Assembly: GCA_937888895.1 (NCBI GenBank)
Contig: CALASV010000356.1
Span: 1 to 18,582 of the forward strand
DNA length: 18,582 nucleotides
Direction of reading: 5' to 3'
From: an uncultured Clostridia bacterium
GTDB lineage: Bacteria; Bacillota; Clostridia; Lachnospirales; Lachnospiraceae
Positions 5,853 to 12,990 of the stretch are shown here, one piece after another. Position numbers and translations under genes: made by a program. A model generated the notes under the pieces. That model worked only from the letters and a program-made list of their open reading frames with translations. It was not told the DNA's origin and ran no database searches. Each line of letters starts with the position of its first letter. Positions within the stretch are counted from its first letter, which is position 1.

Positions 5853-7874
5853 CTATGGTGGGTCAATTTCATTTCCATCTTTTGTGTAAAAATGCCAACT
5901 TATACTGTCTGCTTCTTTTGTATCGTCCCAATGTACTAATATCATTTCTCGTTTTCCATGTATTGGATAAGTTAATCTCTTTTCTGAACCATCTGTATAA
6001 TGCAATATCAGTTCCATTTTGGCTACATCATCCTCATCTATATCGTTAAATACATCATTATTTGTATAATTATTGATAAGTATGACATCATATCCTGTTT
6101 TATCTGTCAGAATACCATCTTTATCCACAATGGCAACATCAGGACAAGCATAAATTCCATTTTTACTTTGTGATGCACCTTCATAACAATAGTATTCTAG
6201 TAGTCGATAACTTCGCTTATTTTTTCCTATTTGAAACACAGCAAATCCTGCATCTCTTTTATTAGCACTACGTTCCTCATCTGCTAAAAATCCCACTATC
6301 ATATAGTCTGGAAAATCATTTTCGTTAAAATAATAGGCAAAACCATCTACATACTTTCCTACGCTATTTCTTAAAGAACGACCAAAAAAATTACCATTAA
6401 CACTACCTTCTCGAAATTCATTTTCTAAACGATACAAGGCAAATAAAAACGTATCATCGGAATATTCATCATAACGCTCGGCTGTATCTTCTAAGCCAAT
6501 ACCAAGCAATGTTTCTCCTTTTTTTGTTTGCATGACAAGATAAAATATATTTTGTTCTGCTCTAACAATATAACAATCTGTTATATCTGCTATTTTTACT
6601 TTTTCATTAAAATAACTTTCTAATTCTTTTTGATTTGTTACAATTCTATGATAGTTTTCTAACGCTCCAATATAATTCCAATCGGTAGTTCCACCTATTC
6701 TCTCATACAAGTGGTAATCTGCTGTAATACAATATTTAGTAGGAAATTCAACTTGTGTTAGTATTTCTCGCTCATACAATATCTCGTCTACCCTATAATT
6801 TGCCCCCATTACTTCTGTTTGTTTTATCGTAGGGCTTAATAAAAATAAAAAAACTAAGAGAACTAATGAAAAACCTACGATAGAAATTATCCAAACTTTT
6901 TGTTTTCTAAAATTTAAAAGATTTTTAATTCGACTTTTTACATCACCTTCTCCAAAAGCAAGAGGCGTTCCAACAAAGGAATGCTTTCCTATCGAAAAAT
7001 TCAATAATAACTGGGAATATTCTGTCCGACTTTCCTCTCCTAACTTCTTAATAACTGCTTCATCACAACTCATTTCCATATCTTTTCCTGCGAACGAAAA
7101 TGCAAACCACACGAACGGATTAAACCAATGCAAACAAAGAGCTAAAAAATACAAATATTTTACTAAATGGTCGCCACGACAAATATGATATTGCTCATGC
7201 AAAAAAAGATATGTTCTTTCTTCTTCGGAAAGATTAGATGGTAAATAAATCTTTGGAAAGAAAATCCCCATCACAAAAGGTGAATCAATATCATCAGATA
7301 AATACACTTTATAATTTCTATGTAATATTTTTTTATTGTTTTGTAAGGAAAAAATCGTATTATCTACATTTTCTTTTACTACTTTTTCTTCTAAAGCACC
7401 TACTAAGGAATAGCGAAATTTAATTCCCTTGCTAATTCCAATGACAAGCATTACTACTACACCAAGTAACCAAACATACCCAAAAAATAAAAGCCATACT
7501 TCCGAATGAAATGCTGGTACATATCCATTGTTCCCTAGTTGTTCTGAATTTGTTTTTACTTGTAAAATTTCTAAACCACCATTTAATGCATCTCCAATTG
7601 CTTCATAAGTAGAAGACATCGTTTCTACAAAAGAAACATTATCACCTTCTTCTAAAGCAATACTTTGTGGCACTTCACTCAAACTATATGGAATAACACT
7701 CATATCACTTTCTATTTTGAAGGGACAAAGCAACCGAATTAGTACCACAATCCAAAGAAGATAAGAAAATCTTTTTGGCATACGTTTTAATAACAAACGA
7801 AGTACAAGCACAAACAATATAATGACACTCGCCATAATACTCATATCCAATACTGTTAAAAATAAAGTTTGCAT
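5853..7874 (-). CDS. BlaR1/MecR1-like M56 membrane metalloprotease sensor with a novel sensor domain
   Basis: The N-terminal ~350 residues are a typical M56 antirepressor protease: N-terminal membrane segments, a zinc site HEQYH (residues 226-230), the second conserved block MEMSCDEAVIKKLG (E267 as likely third ligand), and a last membrane segment near 327-349. Such proteins sense a signal outside the cell and cleave a BlaI-type repressor inside. The C-terminal ~320 residues are outside and are not a penicillin-binding/beta-lactamase-like domain: I see no SxxK/SxN/KTG arrangement. The partner repressor gene lies just upstream (8000-8359). Start ATG at 7874 follows GGAAGGAG. No terminator is obvious after the stop, so transcription may run into the type I antitoxin. 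The signal is unknown and need not be a beta-lactam, as no resistance gene is nearby. Confidence 0.82.
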   Translation of the reverse strand: MQTLFLTVLDMSIMASVIILFVLVLRLLLKRMPKRFSYLLWIVVLIRLLCPFKIESDMSVIPYSLSEVPQSIALEEGDNVSFVETMSSTYEAIGDALNGGLEILQVKTNSEQLGNNGYVPAFHSEVWLLFFGYVWLLGVVVMLVIGISKGIKFRYSLVGALEEKVVKENVDNTIFSLQNNKKILHRNYKVYLSDDIDSPFVMGIFFPKIYLPSNLSEEERTYLFLHEQYHICRGDHLVKYLYFLALCLHWFNPFVWFAFSFAGKDMEMSCDEAVIKKLGEESRTEYSQLLLNFSIGKHSFVGTPLAFGEGDVKSRIKNLLNFRKQKVWIISIVGFSLVLLVFLFLLSPTIKQTEVMGANYRVDEILYEREILTQVEFPTKYCITADYHLYERIGGTTDWNYIGALENYHRIVTNQKELESYFNEKVKIADITDCYIVRAEQNIFYLVMQTKKGETLLGIGLEDTAERYDEYSDDTFLFALYRLENEFREGSVNGNFFGRSLRNSVGKYVDGFAYYFNENDFPDYMIVGFLADEERSANKRDAGFAVFQIGKNKRSYRLLEYYCYEGASQSKNGIYACPDVAIVDKDGILTDKTGYDVILINNYTNNDVFNDIDEDDVAKMELILHYTDGSEKRLTYPIHGKREMILVHWDDTKEADSISWHFYTKDGNEIDPP

Positions 7875-7999
7875 TATTTCTCCTTCCTATAATTTACCTC
7901 TGTAAATTACTAAAGTCACTATGTAATATTCTTTCTATCTACTATCTACTTACTATTTCATAAATGCTAATAATAATAGATTGCGATTATCTCTAACAT
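7875..7999 (-). promoter_or_regulatory. blaI-blaR spacer with a dyad next to the ribosome binding site
   Basis: The 125-base gap between the repressor and the sensor gene holds a perfect 8-bp inverted repeat TAATTTAC (7890-7897) / GTAAATTA (7902-7909), immediately before the GGAAGGAG site of the sensor gene. It could be a translation-modulating hairpin or an internal operator. A run of TAGTAGATAG-like direct repeats lies upstream at about 7932-7955. Confidence 0.4.
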
Positions 8000-8359
8000 T
8001 TACCTTTTACTCTCGTTAATTAACTGCTGTAATTCTTCAATCTCTTTTTCAGAAAGTTTTTTTCTTCTTGTAAATGCAGTGAAAAATGCTGGTAAAGAAC
8101 CTTTAAAATTTTCCTCTACAAACTGCTCACTTTGCATAGCATAAAATTCATCTTTAGAAATTAAAGAAGTTACTTTACCATCTTCATTTTGGAAAATTCC
8201 ACGCTCACAAAGTTTACGAAGCACCGTATAGGTAGTAGACTTTTTCCAACCAAGTTCTTGTTGACACAACTTAACTAATTCCCCAGAAGAAAGAGGTTCT
8301 TGACTCCAAATAATATCAGCAAAACGAGATTCAATGACACCTAATTTTAAATCACTCAT
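8000..8359 (-). CDS. BlaI/MecI-family winged-helix repressor
   Basis: The 119-residue protein has the BlaI/MecI/CopY fold and length: LGVIESRFADIIWSQEPLSS (helix 1 and start of the HTH), ELGWKKSTTYTVLRKLCERG (recognition helix) and a wing with NEDGKVTSLISKDEF, then a C-terminal dimerisation helix pair. These dimers bind palindromic operators and are inactivated by cleavage by the partner M56 protease. It is the first gene of a two-gene operon with the sensor at 5853-7874. The only Shine-Dalgarno match, GGAAGGG, lies about 15 bases before the ATG, longer than usual, so translation may be weak. A long dyad overlaps its promoter, consistent with autoregulation. Confidence 0.88.
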   Translation of the reverse strand: MSDLKLGVIESRFADIIWSQEPLSSGELVKLCQQELGWKKSTTYTVLRKLCERGIFQNEDGKVTSLISKDEFYAMQSEQFVEENFKGSLPAFFTAFTRRKKLSEKEIEELQQLINESKR

Positions 8360-8390
8360 AGTTTTTTTATTATTCCCTTCCTTTAAAACG

Positions 8391-8451
8391 CAAAATGGTC
8401 TATTATCAATAAACCTAACTTTAGTTTATCAACAATAGACCATTTTGTCAA
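8391..8451 (-). promoter_or_regulatory. blaI promoter overlapped by a long dyad (operator and/or terminator)
   Basis: On minus, TTGACA (8451-8446) and TAAACT (8428-8423) are 17 bases apart. A perfect 14-bp inverted repeat, CAAAATGGTCTATT at 8391-8404 with its complement at 8434-8447, brackets the -10; an inner imperfect arm (ATAAACCTAA / TTAGTTTAT) meets at the centre near 8417. One arm lies in the -35/-10 spacer and the other in the early leader, a good place for a repressor. It may equally fold as a hairpin in read-through RNA from the toxin gene upstream. Confidence 0.55.
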
Positions 8452-8509
8452 GAATATTATGATATTATAAAAAATTATATTTTATGATATACAATAATCA
8501 TATTAACAA

Positions 8510-8529
8510 AAAATCTCAAATAAGATTTT
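8510..8529 (-). terminator. Weak AT-rich hairpin at the end of the toxin gene
   Basis: AAAATCT (8510-8516) pairs with AGATTTT (8523-8529), overlapping the toxin stop codon; on minus the stem is followed by a run of T. Low stability, so only a tentative terminator. Confidence 0.35.
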
Positions 8530-8989
8530 CATTCAACTTTTTCCATATTTTTATCACATCTGGTTGTGTTGGTGTAAACTTTACTCCTCTTTTTAACATA
8601 CCAATGACTTTTCTTGCTTTTTGTTCAATTTCTTTTATCGTATGTTCACTTGTTAATACTAAATGATTTCCCGCAATTGTATACTCTCTTTCAATATAAT
8701 CTTCTGTTATCGGAAACATATCTTGCAACAAAAATACACTTTCCCTATCATCATCTAAAGTAACAATATGTAAAATATCACAAGGCTTTTTGATATTCTT
8801 CTTTTTTTCTATAATTCCTTTATATTTTGCTACTTGACTAGATAAAGGTATCATCCAATATATACCTGTTTTTACATCCTCAAAACAATAATAATGTGGT
8901 CTATTTCCAGCCTTATTCCCTTTCAAATAGGGTTCATTCATATCTTCAAAAAATGTATCTTTAATAATATAAAATCCTGCTTTTTTCAT
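8516..8989 (-). CDS. cptN: Type III toxin, CptN/ToxN-family endoribonuclease
   Basis: The 157-residue protein is recognisable along its length: KKAGFYIIKDTFFEDMNEPY, then GNRPHYYCFED, YWMIPLSSQVAKYK, CDILHIV, FLLQDMFPITEDYIEREYT, and the C-terminal RGVKFTPTQPDV. This is the ToxN/AbiQ fold family, closest in my memory to CptN proteins of gut Clostridia. It cleaves RNA and is held inactive by a repeat RNA; such pairs act in phage defence (abortive infection) or plasmid/island stability. The PLSS motif matches the active-site region of the family. Start ATG has GAGG 8 bases upstream. Directly upstream are a strong promoter, a small structured RNA and a terminator, the required order for type III systems, with toxin expressed by read-through. 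Length is normal and no frame damage is seen. Confidence 0.87.
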   Translation of the reverse strand: MKKAGFYIIKDTFFEDMNEPYLKGNKAGNRPHYYCFEDVKTGIYWMIPLSSQVAKYKGIIEKKKNIKKPCDILHIVTLDDDRESVFLLQDMFPITEDYIEREYTIAGNHLVLTSEHTIKEIEQKARKVIGMLKRGVKFTPTQPDVIKIWKKLNENLI

Positions 8990-9003
8990 CTGTCCATCCT
9001 CAT

Positions 9004-9098
9004 TATAATAAAAAGTCCTTCACCTTAAAGTGAAGGACTAAACTTTCAACCCAACCATTTATATACCGCCATATTGGTCAGCGGTAAACTTTCTTTGT
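9004..9098 (-). ncRNA. cptI: Type III RNA antitoxin (CptI-like), about one full repeat
   Basis: The predicted minus-strand RNA runs from near 9098 to the U-tract near 9004. GAAAGTTTA occurs twice (9093-9085 and 9047-9039), giving a 46-base unit close to the ~45-nt unit known for CptI. Within the unit, TACCGC pairs with GCGGTA (stem 9086-9081 with 9069-9064); loop bases UGACCA (9080-9075) can pair with UGGUUG (9057-9052), so an H-type pseudoknot is possible, as in known type III antitoxins. Only one complete unit is present before the terminator takes over the second. Toxin cleavage within the A-rich GAAAG boundary is expected from the family but not shown here. Confidence 0.75.
9014..9039 (-). 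terminator. Attenuating terminator between cptI and cptN
   Basis: AGTCCTTCAC (9014-9023) pairs with GTGAAGGACT (9030-9039), 10 bp, and on minus is followed by TTTTTATTAT. It lies between antitoxin and toxin, as in all type III loci, and is also the first terminator downstream of cotH. Confidence 0.85.
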
Positions 9099-9104
9099 AC
9101 TTAT

Positions 9105-9133
9105 ATTTTAACAAGTAGCAAACAAAAAGTCAA
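9105..9133 (-). promoter_or_regulatory. Promoter of the cptI-cptN locus
   Basis: On minus TTGACT (9133-9128) and TAAAAT (9110-9105) are 17 bases apart, 27 bases beyond the cotH stop codon. Near-consensus, fitting a constitutive, abundant antitoxin RNA. Confidence 0.75.
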
Positions 9134-9159
9134 TATTTTTTAATTTACAATTTTTCACA

Positions 9160-11247
9160 TCACCTTTTCCATTTTGCTACAACTATCAATCCCATGAACA
9201 AAACTACAACAGAAGCTCCTAACAATATAATTTGTTCCATATTAAAAGTTTGTGCATTCGCCATATTACTTGGCATTTGCATACTTTGTGGGAATTGCAT
9301 ATTGCTCATATCACCACGATTTTCTCGATTACTAGAACTGCTATTTTCCGTTTGTTCGGAAGATTCTCCTTGTGTTCCATTAAAATTTTGAAATGAATCT
9401 TTGCTTTGGCTTTCATTCTTTTGCTTATTTCCAAAATTATTAGAAGAAGTATTCTCTTTATTTTCTTCATTTTGTGCATCTTCACTTTCCTTCGTAGTAT
9501 CTTCAGAACTTGGATTTTGCTCTTTATTAAAATCTTGGATTTGTTTTTCACTTTGACTACTGCTAAAGCTTTCTCCTCGATTACCTCTACCACCAAAGTC
9601 AAAGCCTCCACCTATCATATTTCCCATCGTTCCCATAGCAGAAATGTTAATAGAAGATGCATCAATCAATGTAGTATTATCTTCATTTTGACCTTCCGAA
9701 GTAGATGGAATCGTACCTTCTAACTGTCCTGCAACACTTTCAGCACGAAGTAAACAAAATTGCTTAATTGTTTCTGAACCTAATTCAAATTGTTCATAAG
9801 TACAGAATTTACTTGGGTCTTTTTCCACATAAGGTGCAATTAACTTTGTTGTGTTATCCACAAGACTTGTAAACCATCCACTTTCAAATACTGTATTTAA
9901 AAATTCATTAAAATATTCATGGTATTGATTTGTATATGTTTCATCTGCAAAAATCCAATCAATCATTGGACGGTCCTCGGTTTCACCAGAAACTGGAGAA
10001 TCAATAGGCTCATTCACAGAACCTTGTGCATTTGAACCCATAAATGTACCATACGCTAAATTGTAATCCCATGGAAGCATTGCAAGTTTCCCATCTTCTT
10101 CATATAAATAATAGTTATGAATCATACTTCCTGTATAACTATCACCATTTACAACAAAGTTATGCACCACAAAGTAGCGAATGACCTGTTCAATATCCAC
10201 AACACTTTCTATATCTTCACCTTCACTAAGTATCTTTAACGATTCTATTAAACGTTGCTTATCACTTTCTGTCACATCCGTTTTAGCATTATTAAAAATA
10301 TTAGAATAACTACTTGCATCGTCATCAATGTATTGCAATTTTACATCACTACTGCCCATTCCCATACCATTAAACATTCCTGATGGCATTTGTCCATTAC
10401 CTTGTGGCATATTTTCAAACGATGGCATTTTACTATTATTTTGTGTAGTTTCTTCGTCAGTAGAACCTAAATTAGTTCCTTGCATTTCTCCAAAATTCAT
10501 AGTTCCAAAATCGAAATTTTCCAAGTCTTCAAAATTAAAATTTTCAGCATTAAAGTTTCCAAAATCAAAATTTTCGAAATCTAAATCCTCAAAATTGAAA
10601 TCCCTACCATTTCCACGACCACCACCAAAACTCATACTATCTGGTTTATAAAGTTCTCCATAATCATTACCATAATTTCTTTGTAAAAAGGCATCTTCCA
10701 CACCTTCTACAGCTAAATAAAGCCCCCAATCCTTTCCATTAACTGTAATATACACATAACTACAAAGTGGTGTCGACACACCAAATTCATTCATCATCTG
10801 ATACACTAGAAAATCTTTCATATAACTATTATCTTGAATCAGATTATTTAAGCTTAATTTATCTAATCCGTAATAACTTTTTGTTGTATCATATTGGTCA
10901 AATTCTATTTTAAAGCTATAACGGTCACTATTCATTTGAGAAACACTACTTAATGAAGTATTTCCTTTTGCACGAATACCAATGTTTGTATACAGTTCTC
11001 CATCAATTAACACATTACATACAGCGTATTGTTCATTTTCGCAAGTTTCTATAAACTCGTCCCAATCATTCATGACAATGTCAATCGTATGCACTTTACT
11101 TGTATCAAACAAACGATTTTCATATCCCATCACTTTCTCTGCTGCCTGTATTCCTAATGATTCTCCATTGAGAAAAAGCCCTGTAATCAATAGTGCTATC
11201 ACAAGTGCAACACAACAAATTTTATCTATCCATTTATGTGCTAACAC
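9160..11247 (-). CDS. cotH: CotH-family protein kinase-like surface protein, membrane-anchored
   Basis: The 695-residue protein has an N-terminal signal/membrane segment (about 9-30), then the CotH kinase-like domain: RAKGNTSL (about 92-99), YGLDKLSLNN, WGLYLAVEGVEDAFLQRNYG with GELYKP, and MLPWDYNLAYG with D394 as the likely metal-binding Asp. CotH proteins are secreted atypical kinases (CotH of Bacillus spores) and in Firmicutes are often beside VTC and DUF4956 genes. Residues about 205-255 are a low-complexity insert rich in Phe, Asn, Asp and Glu. A long Ser/Asn/Glu/Gln-rich linker (about 520-660) leads to a C-terminal membrane helix and KWKR tail, so it is anchored with the kinase domain outside. 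I take the GTG at 11247 as start: AAAGGAG lies 7 bases before it. It is the last gene of the VTC-DUF4956-CotH operon. Confidence 0.88.
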   Translation of the reverse strand: MLAHKWIDKICCVALVIALLITGLFLNGESLGIQAAEKVMGYENRLFDTSKVHTIDIVMNDWDEFIETCENEQYAVCNVLIDGELYTNIGIRAKGNTSLSSVSQMNSDRYSFKIEFDQYDTTKSYYGLDKLSLNNLIQDNSYMKDFLVYQMMNEFGVSTPLCSYVYITVNGKDWGLYLAVEGVEDAFLQRNYGNDYGELYKPDSMSFGGGRGNGRDFNFEDLDFENFDFGNFNAENFNFEDLENFDFGTMNFGEMQGTNLGSTDEETTQNNSKMPSFENMPQGNGQMPSGMFNGMGMGSSDVKLQYIDDDASSYSNIFNNAKTDVTESDKQRLIESLKILSEGEDIESVVDIEQVIRYFVVHNFVVNGDSYTGSMIHNYYLYEEDGKLAMLPWDYNLAYGTFMGSNAQGSVNEPIDSPVSGETEDRPMIDWIFADETYTNQYHEYFNEFLNTVFESGWFTSLVDNTTKLIAPYVEKDPSKFCTYEQFELGSETIKQFCLLRAESVAGQLEGTIPSTSEGQNEDNTTLIDASSINISAMGTMGNMIGGGFDFGGRGNRGESFSSSQSEKQIQDFNKEQNPSSEDTTKESEDAQNEENKENTSSNNFGNKQKNESQSKDSFQNFNGTQGESSEQTENSSSSNRENRGDMSNMQFPQSMQMPSNMANAQTFNMEQIILLGASVVVLFMGLIVVAKWKR

Positions 11248-11351
11248 ATCTAATCTCCTTTCCTAAATTTTTCTATCAAGTAGATATTCTTACTCTACTT
11301 TCTTGTTCTTTAGAAACGCAGATTATTTCATAACATCTGTGTTCCATTTCT
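11248..11351 (-). other. DUF4956-cotH spacer with a hairpin
   Basis: AACGCAGAT (11315-11323) can pair with ATCTGTGTT (11335-11343) over 9 bp with one G-U; there is no U-tract, so it is more likely an mRNA processing or stabilising hairpin than a terminator. The cotH ribosome binding site GGAAAGGAG is at the left end. Confidence 0.35.
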
Positions 11352-12023
11352 TTAATTCATATAATCTCCATTATAACTTACTAAAACAGCACTTTGCACA
11401 CCTTTCATTGTAGAAAGAGTATTCACAAAATCTGTATTATCGTCTTTCAAACGAACTTCTAAATTTAATTCCACTAAATTTCTTTGTACACTTTTACTTT
11501 TTACTACCATACGATTTACATACTGTGCTACAAGCCCTTTTGCTTGTTGTTCACTTGCATGATTTTCACATTGAAGTACTAAAATATATGGATGACTGTA
11601 AGACTTTTTATTTACAAATACAAGTAAAACAATACCAATTACTACACTACCAAATACAGCCAATGGAATCATACCTGCTGCCAATACAATACCTACAGCA
11701 ATCGACCAAAATAAAAACGCAATATCTAATGGTTCTTTAATTGCTGTACGGAAACGCACGATAGAAAGAGCACCAACCATACCAAGAGAAAGAACTACAT
11801 TACTTGTTACTGCTAAAATTACAAGCGTTGTAATCATTGTCAAAGCAATTAAAGTTACACCAAAATTCGACGAATACATCACACCTGAAAATGTCTTTTT
11901 ATATACCATAAAAATAAATAAACCAAGACAAAACGCTAATGCTAACGCAATTACCATATCTAAAATACTTACACTCGTCACATTCTCCAAAAACGAAGAC
12001 TTAAAAATATCATTAAAATTCAT
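11352..12023 (-). CDS. DUF4956 membrane protein
   Basis: The 223-residue protein has about four membrane segments in its first ~138 residues (19-43 and several within 54-138), with the conserved DUF4956 stretch LGMVGALSIVRFRTAIKEPL followed by DIAFLFWSIAVG. A soluble C-terminal domain follows (about 140-223). The family has no settled biochemical role, but its genes travel with VTC-domain polyphosphate polymerases and CotH proteins, as here, and it is presumed to work with them in the membrane. The ATG follows AAAAGGAG, 25 bases after the end of the broken VTC gene, so it is co-transcribed. The frame is intact. Confidence 0.88.
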   Translation of the reverse strand: MNFNDIFKSSFLENVTSVSILDMVIALALAFCLGLFIFMVYKKTFSGVMYSSNFGVTLIALTMITTLVILAVTSNVVLSLGMVGALSIVRFRTAIKEPLDIAFLFWSIAVGIVLAAGMIPLAVFGSVVIGIVLLVFVNKKSYSHPYILVLQCENHASEQQAKGLVAQYVNRMVVKSKSVQRNLVELNLEVRLKDDNTDFVNTLSTMKGVQSAVLVSYNGDYMN

Positions 12024-12048
12024 GTTAAAACTCCTTTTTCATATATTG

Positions 12049-12829
12049 TTAATCATACATACGACAAACAGCATATTTAGAAAATGCTTTCGTCTGCCGA
12101 TTCTCTAGTTGAACTATATCTCGAATTACAGATGGCAAAAAATTATCCCATTTTACTTCTAAAATAATAGGTGATTCTGCTATAGGAACTGTAATACAAT
12201 CCACATTTAAAAAATCTGTACAACCAAGACCTGTTCTTATATTATAATCCAAAGTTATTCTTACATTACCTAATTTATAGTTTTCTATAAATATTTTAAA
12301 TTTTACAGCTTTTGATTTATCCCTTAAGAATAATGTAAGAGGTGCGGATATCGTAATCCAAAGTTACTCGTACATTTCCAGCAGAAAATGTAAACGGTTC
12401 TCGCTCATAATCTACAATCGTTTTCGGCCGTAATCCATCATTTTTCATTTTCACATACAGTTCTCTTACTAATTCCTGTTCGTTTTCCTTCATCCAATCC
12501 AAATTTCCATCTACAATTGCCTGTGCTTGTTCCTTTGTCAAATTTGCTGAAAATTTTGTACCAAGCCCTGCTATCTTTACTTTCTTTTCCAAATGAATCA
12601 TTGAAGTATTTCCATTATAATAACGAATACGGAACTTTTCTCTCTGACTTACACCATTTAATTTTTCTCTTAATGCTGTATCAGAAAGTGTATCAAAATA
12701 TAAACTTCGAATTTGATATTTTCCATCTACGGCATTTTTATCTACTTTTGCAACTGCTTTCAAACGCTGTCGTATGAAAAGCATATCCAAATATGTAATT
12801 TCGTGTTTCCACTCATGGCGAAACTGCAA
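12049..12829 (-). pseudogene. VTC-domain polyphosphate polymerase, disrupted gene
   Basis: The intact N-terminal part (TTG start at 12829, AAGGAGA site 7-8 bases upstream) gives FRHEWKHEITYLDMLFIRQR, YQIRSLYFDT, REKFRIRYYNGNTSMIHLEK and DYEREPFTFSAGNVRVTLDY, the VTC tunnel domain that polymerises ATP phosphate into polyphosphate. After IRT the frame runs into a stop at 12317 (170 residues). The C-terminal part resumes in another frame: GNVRITLDYNIRTGLGCTDF, then IILEVKWDNFLPSVIRDIVQ and FSKYAVCRMYD, ending at 12049. Thus GNVR-TLDY-IRT occurs twice, 109 bp apart, an out-of-frame offset. Joining the parts once would give a normal length of about 225 residues. The conserved EVKW strand is separated from the N-terminal part, so the polymerase is probably inactive unless fragments complement. 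It heads the VTC-DUF4956-CotH operon. Confidence 0.75.
12232..12270 (-). repeat. Diverged second copy of a 39-bp VTC coding segment (first copy 12341-12379)
   Basis: The two segments code GNVRVTLDYDIRT and GNVRITLDYNIRT and match at 30 of 39 bases. Eight of the nine differences put A or T in the second copy in place of G or C. The offset is 109 bp, not a multiple of three. Confidence 0.75.
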
Positions 12830-12862
12830 ATAAATCTCTCCTTTCTTCTAAAATTATGCTTT

Positions 12863-12891
12863 AACTACAAAGTAATGAGATAAACTACAAA
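12863..12891 (-). repeat. Two direct TTTGTAGTT elements in the VTC operon leader
   Basis: AACTACAAA on plus at 12863-12871 and 12883-12891, exactly 20 bp apart (about two helical turns). The same word forms half of the dyad at 12991-13004, suggesting sites for one regulator. Confidence 0.45.
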
Positions 12892-12914
12892 TTCTCTCTT
12901 TACTCTATGACCAA

Positions 12915-12990
12915 AGAATACCAATTTTTTATCAAGAAATTTTGAAGGTGTTGTGAAAAGTAATTGAAGACCTTGTGAAGATTTTGTGAA
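12915..12990 (-). promoter_or_regulatory. Pho-box-like array of TTCACA repeats and -10 of the VTC-DUF4956-CotH operon
   Basis: On minus, TTCACA (12990-12985), TTCACA (12979-12974), TTCAAT (12968-12963), TTCACA (12957-12952), TTCAAA (12946-12941) and a degenerate TTGATA (12935-12930) follow one another with a strict 11-bp period. Direct TTNACA hexamers with 5-bp spacers are the known binding pattern of PhoP/PhoB response regulators. An extended -10 (TGG TATTCT, 12920-12915) lies downstream and no good -35 is present, as in activator-dependent promoters. The downstream operon begins with a polyphosphate polymerase gene, fitting phosphate control. Confidence 0.6.

Noticed and set aside
5732..9080. 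TGACCAAT shared by the type I antitoxin RNA and the cptI loop
   Set aside because: Eight bases in AT-rich DNA can match by chance; the two RNAs have different toxins, folds and repeat units, so no common origin is supported.
9306..10651. Open frames opposite or out of frame within cotH
   Set aside because: They arise from the low-complexity coding stretches of cotH and have no ribosome binding sites or recognisable sequence.
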